Positions 14,270 through 14,278 of a DNA stretch of 14,278 bases are shown in pieces. Position numbers and translations under genes: made by a program. The stretch spans positions 1 through 14,278 of the forward strand of contig PKXI01000328.1 in NCBI GenBank assembly GCA_003133425.1, given 5' to 3'. The stretch's first letter is position 1. Every line of letters begins with the position of its first letter. The DNA comes from Acidobacteriaceae bacterium. Lineage in GTDB: Bacteria > Acidobacteriota > Terriglobia > Terriglobales > Acidobacteriaceae. The notes under the pieces are model-generated. The model was not told where the DNA came from. It worked only from the letters and a program-made list of their open reading frames with translations, and did not search any database.

Positions 14270-14278
14270 CCGTATAAT

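Noticed and set aside
1..14278. CRISPR arrays, rRNA or tRNA genes
   Set aside because: No regularly spaced direct repeats, rRNA sequence or tRNA cloverleaf was seen.

Overview
The window reads like a chromosomal accessory region of an Acidobacteriota bacterium (inference from gene content, no marker gene present). The pointers are: secreted GH31 and GH63-like glycoside hydrolases; an Oar/SusC-like TonB-dependent receptor with an N-terminal carboxypeptidase-regulatory-like domain; a membrane-anchored protein with the 'IGVDLF-RP...DPVVRVQAGEVRRRLDQYY' type N-terminal domain common in that phylum; and a dispersed palindromic repeat of REP/MITE type.

Left part (1-8750): a carbohydrate-use locus. 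On the minus strand lie a 5' partial GH63-like hydrolase gene (950 to the left edge) and the membrane-anchored putative regulator (2851-1457). They are separated by about 500 bp that hold a composite inverted-repeat element. A 780-bp divergent region with two inverted repeats separates the regulator from two complete tandem GH31 genes on the plus strand (3635-6022 and 6103-8532). Both encode secreted enzymes of about 800 residues with the nucleophile (W-x-D-E-T-E-P) and acid/base (W-S-S-D) motifs intact. They probably trim alpha-linked xylosyl or glucosyl units from oligosaccharides outside the cytoplasm. A third GH31 copy starts at 8751 but is a remnant: frameshifted in the signal peptide and cut off after about 80 codons.

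Middle part (about 8990-13000): a mosaic of broken plasmid- or ICE-like pieces, several ending at abrupt junctions. In order: the 3'-truncated gene of a Rep_trans-type rolling-circle initiator (minus); a compact block of palindromes just upstream of it that looks like a rolling-circle origin; a small minus-strand gene with a conserved-looking C-terminal tail; a 356-residue protein I do not recognise; a minus-strand coding remnant with an internal amber codon; a 53-residue ribbon-helix-helix (ParG/CopG-like) gene; and a Hin-like serine recombinase pseudogene with one stop and one frameshift. The simplest reading is that an integrated replicon or conjugative element invaded the GH31 cluster, destroyed the third paralogue, and then decayed.

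Right part (13000-14278): about 800 bp without a recognisable gene but with a plausible sigma70 promoter, then the start of an Oar-like TonB-dependent receptor gene. Its frame hits TGA at 14267, where the family normally continues for many hundreds of residues, so it is truncated, frameshifted or interrupted at the window edge. The GH63-like enzyme, the GH31 enzymes, the regulator and the receptor together suggest an uptake-and-degradation locus for an alpha-xylosyl/alpha-glucosyl oligosaccharide, now partly broken.
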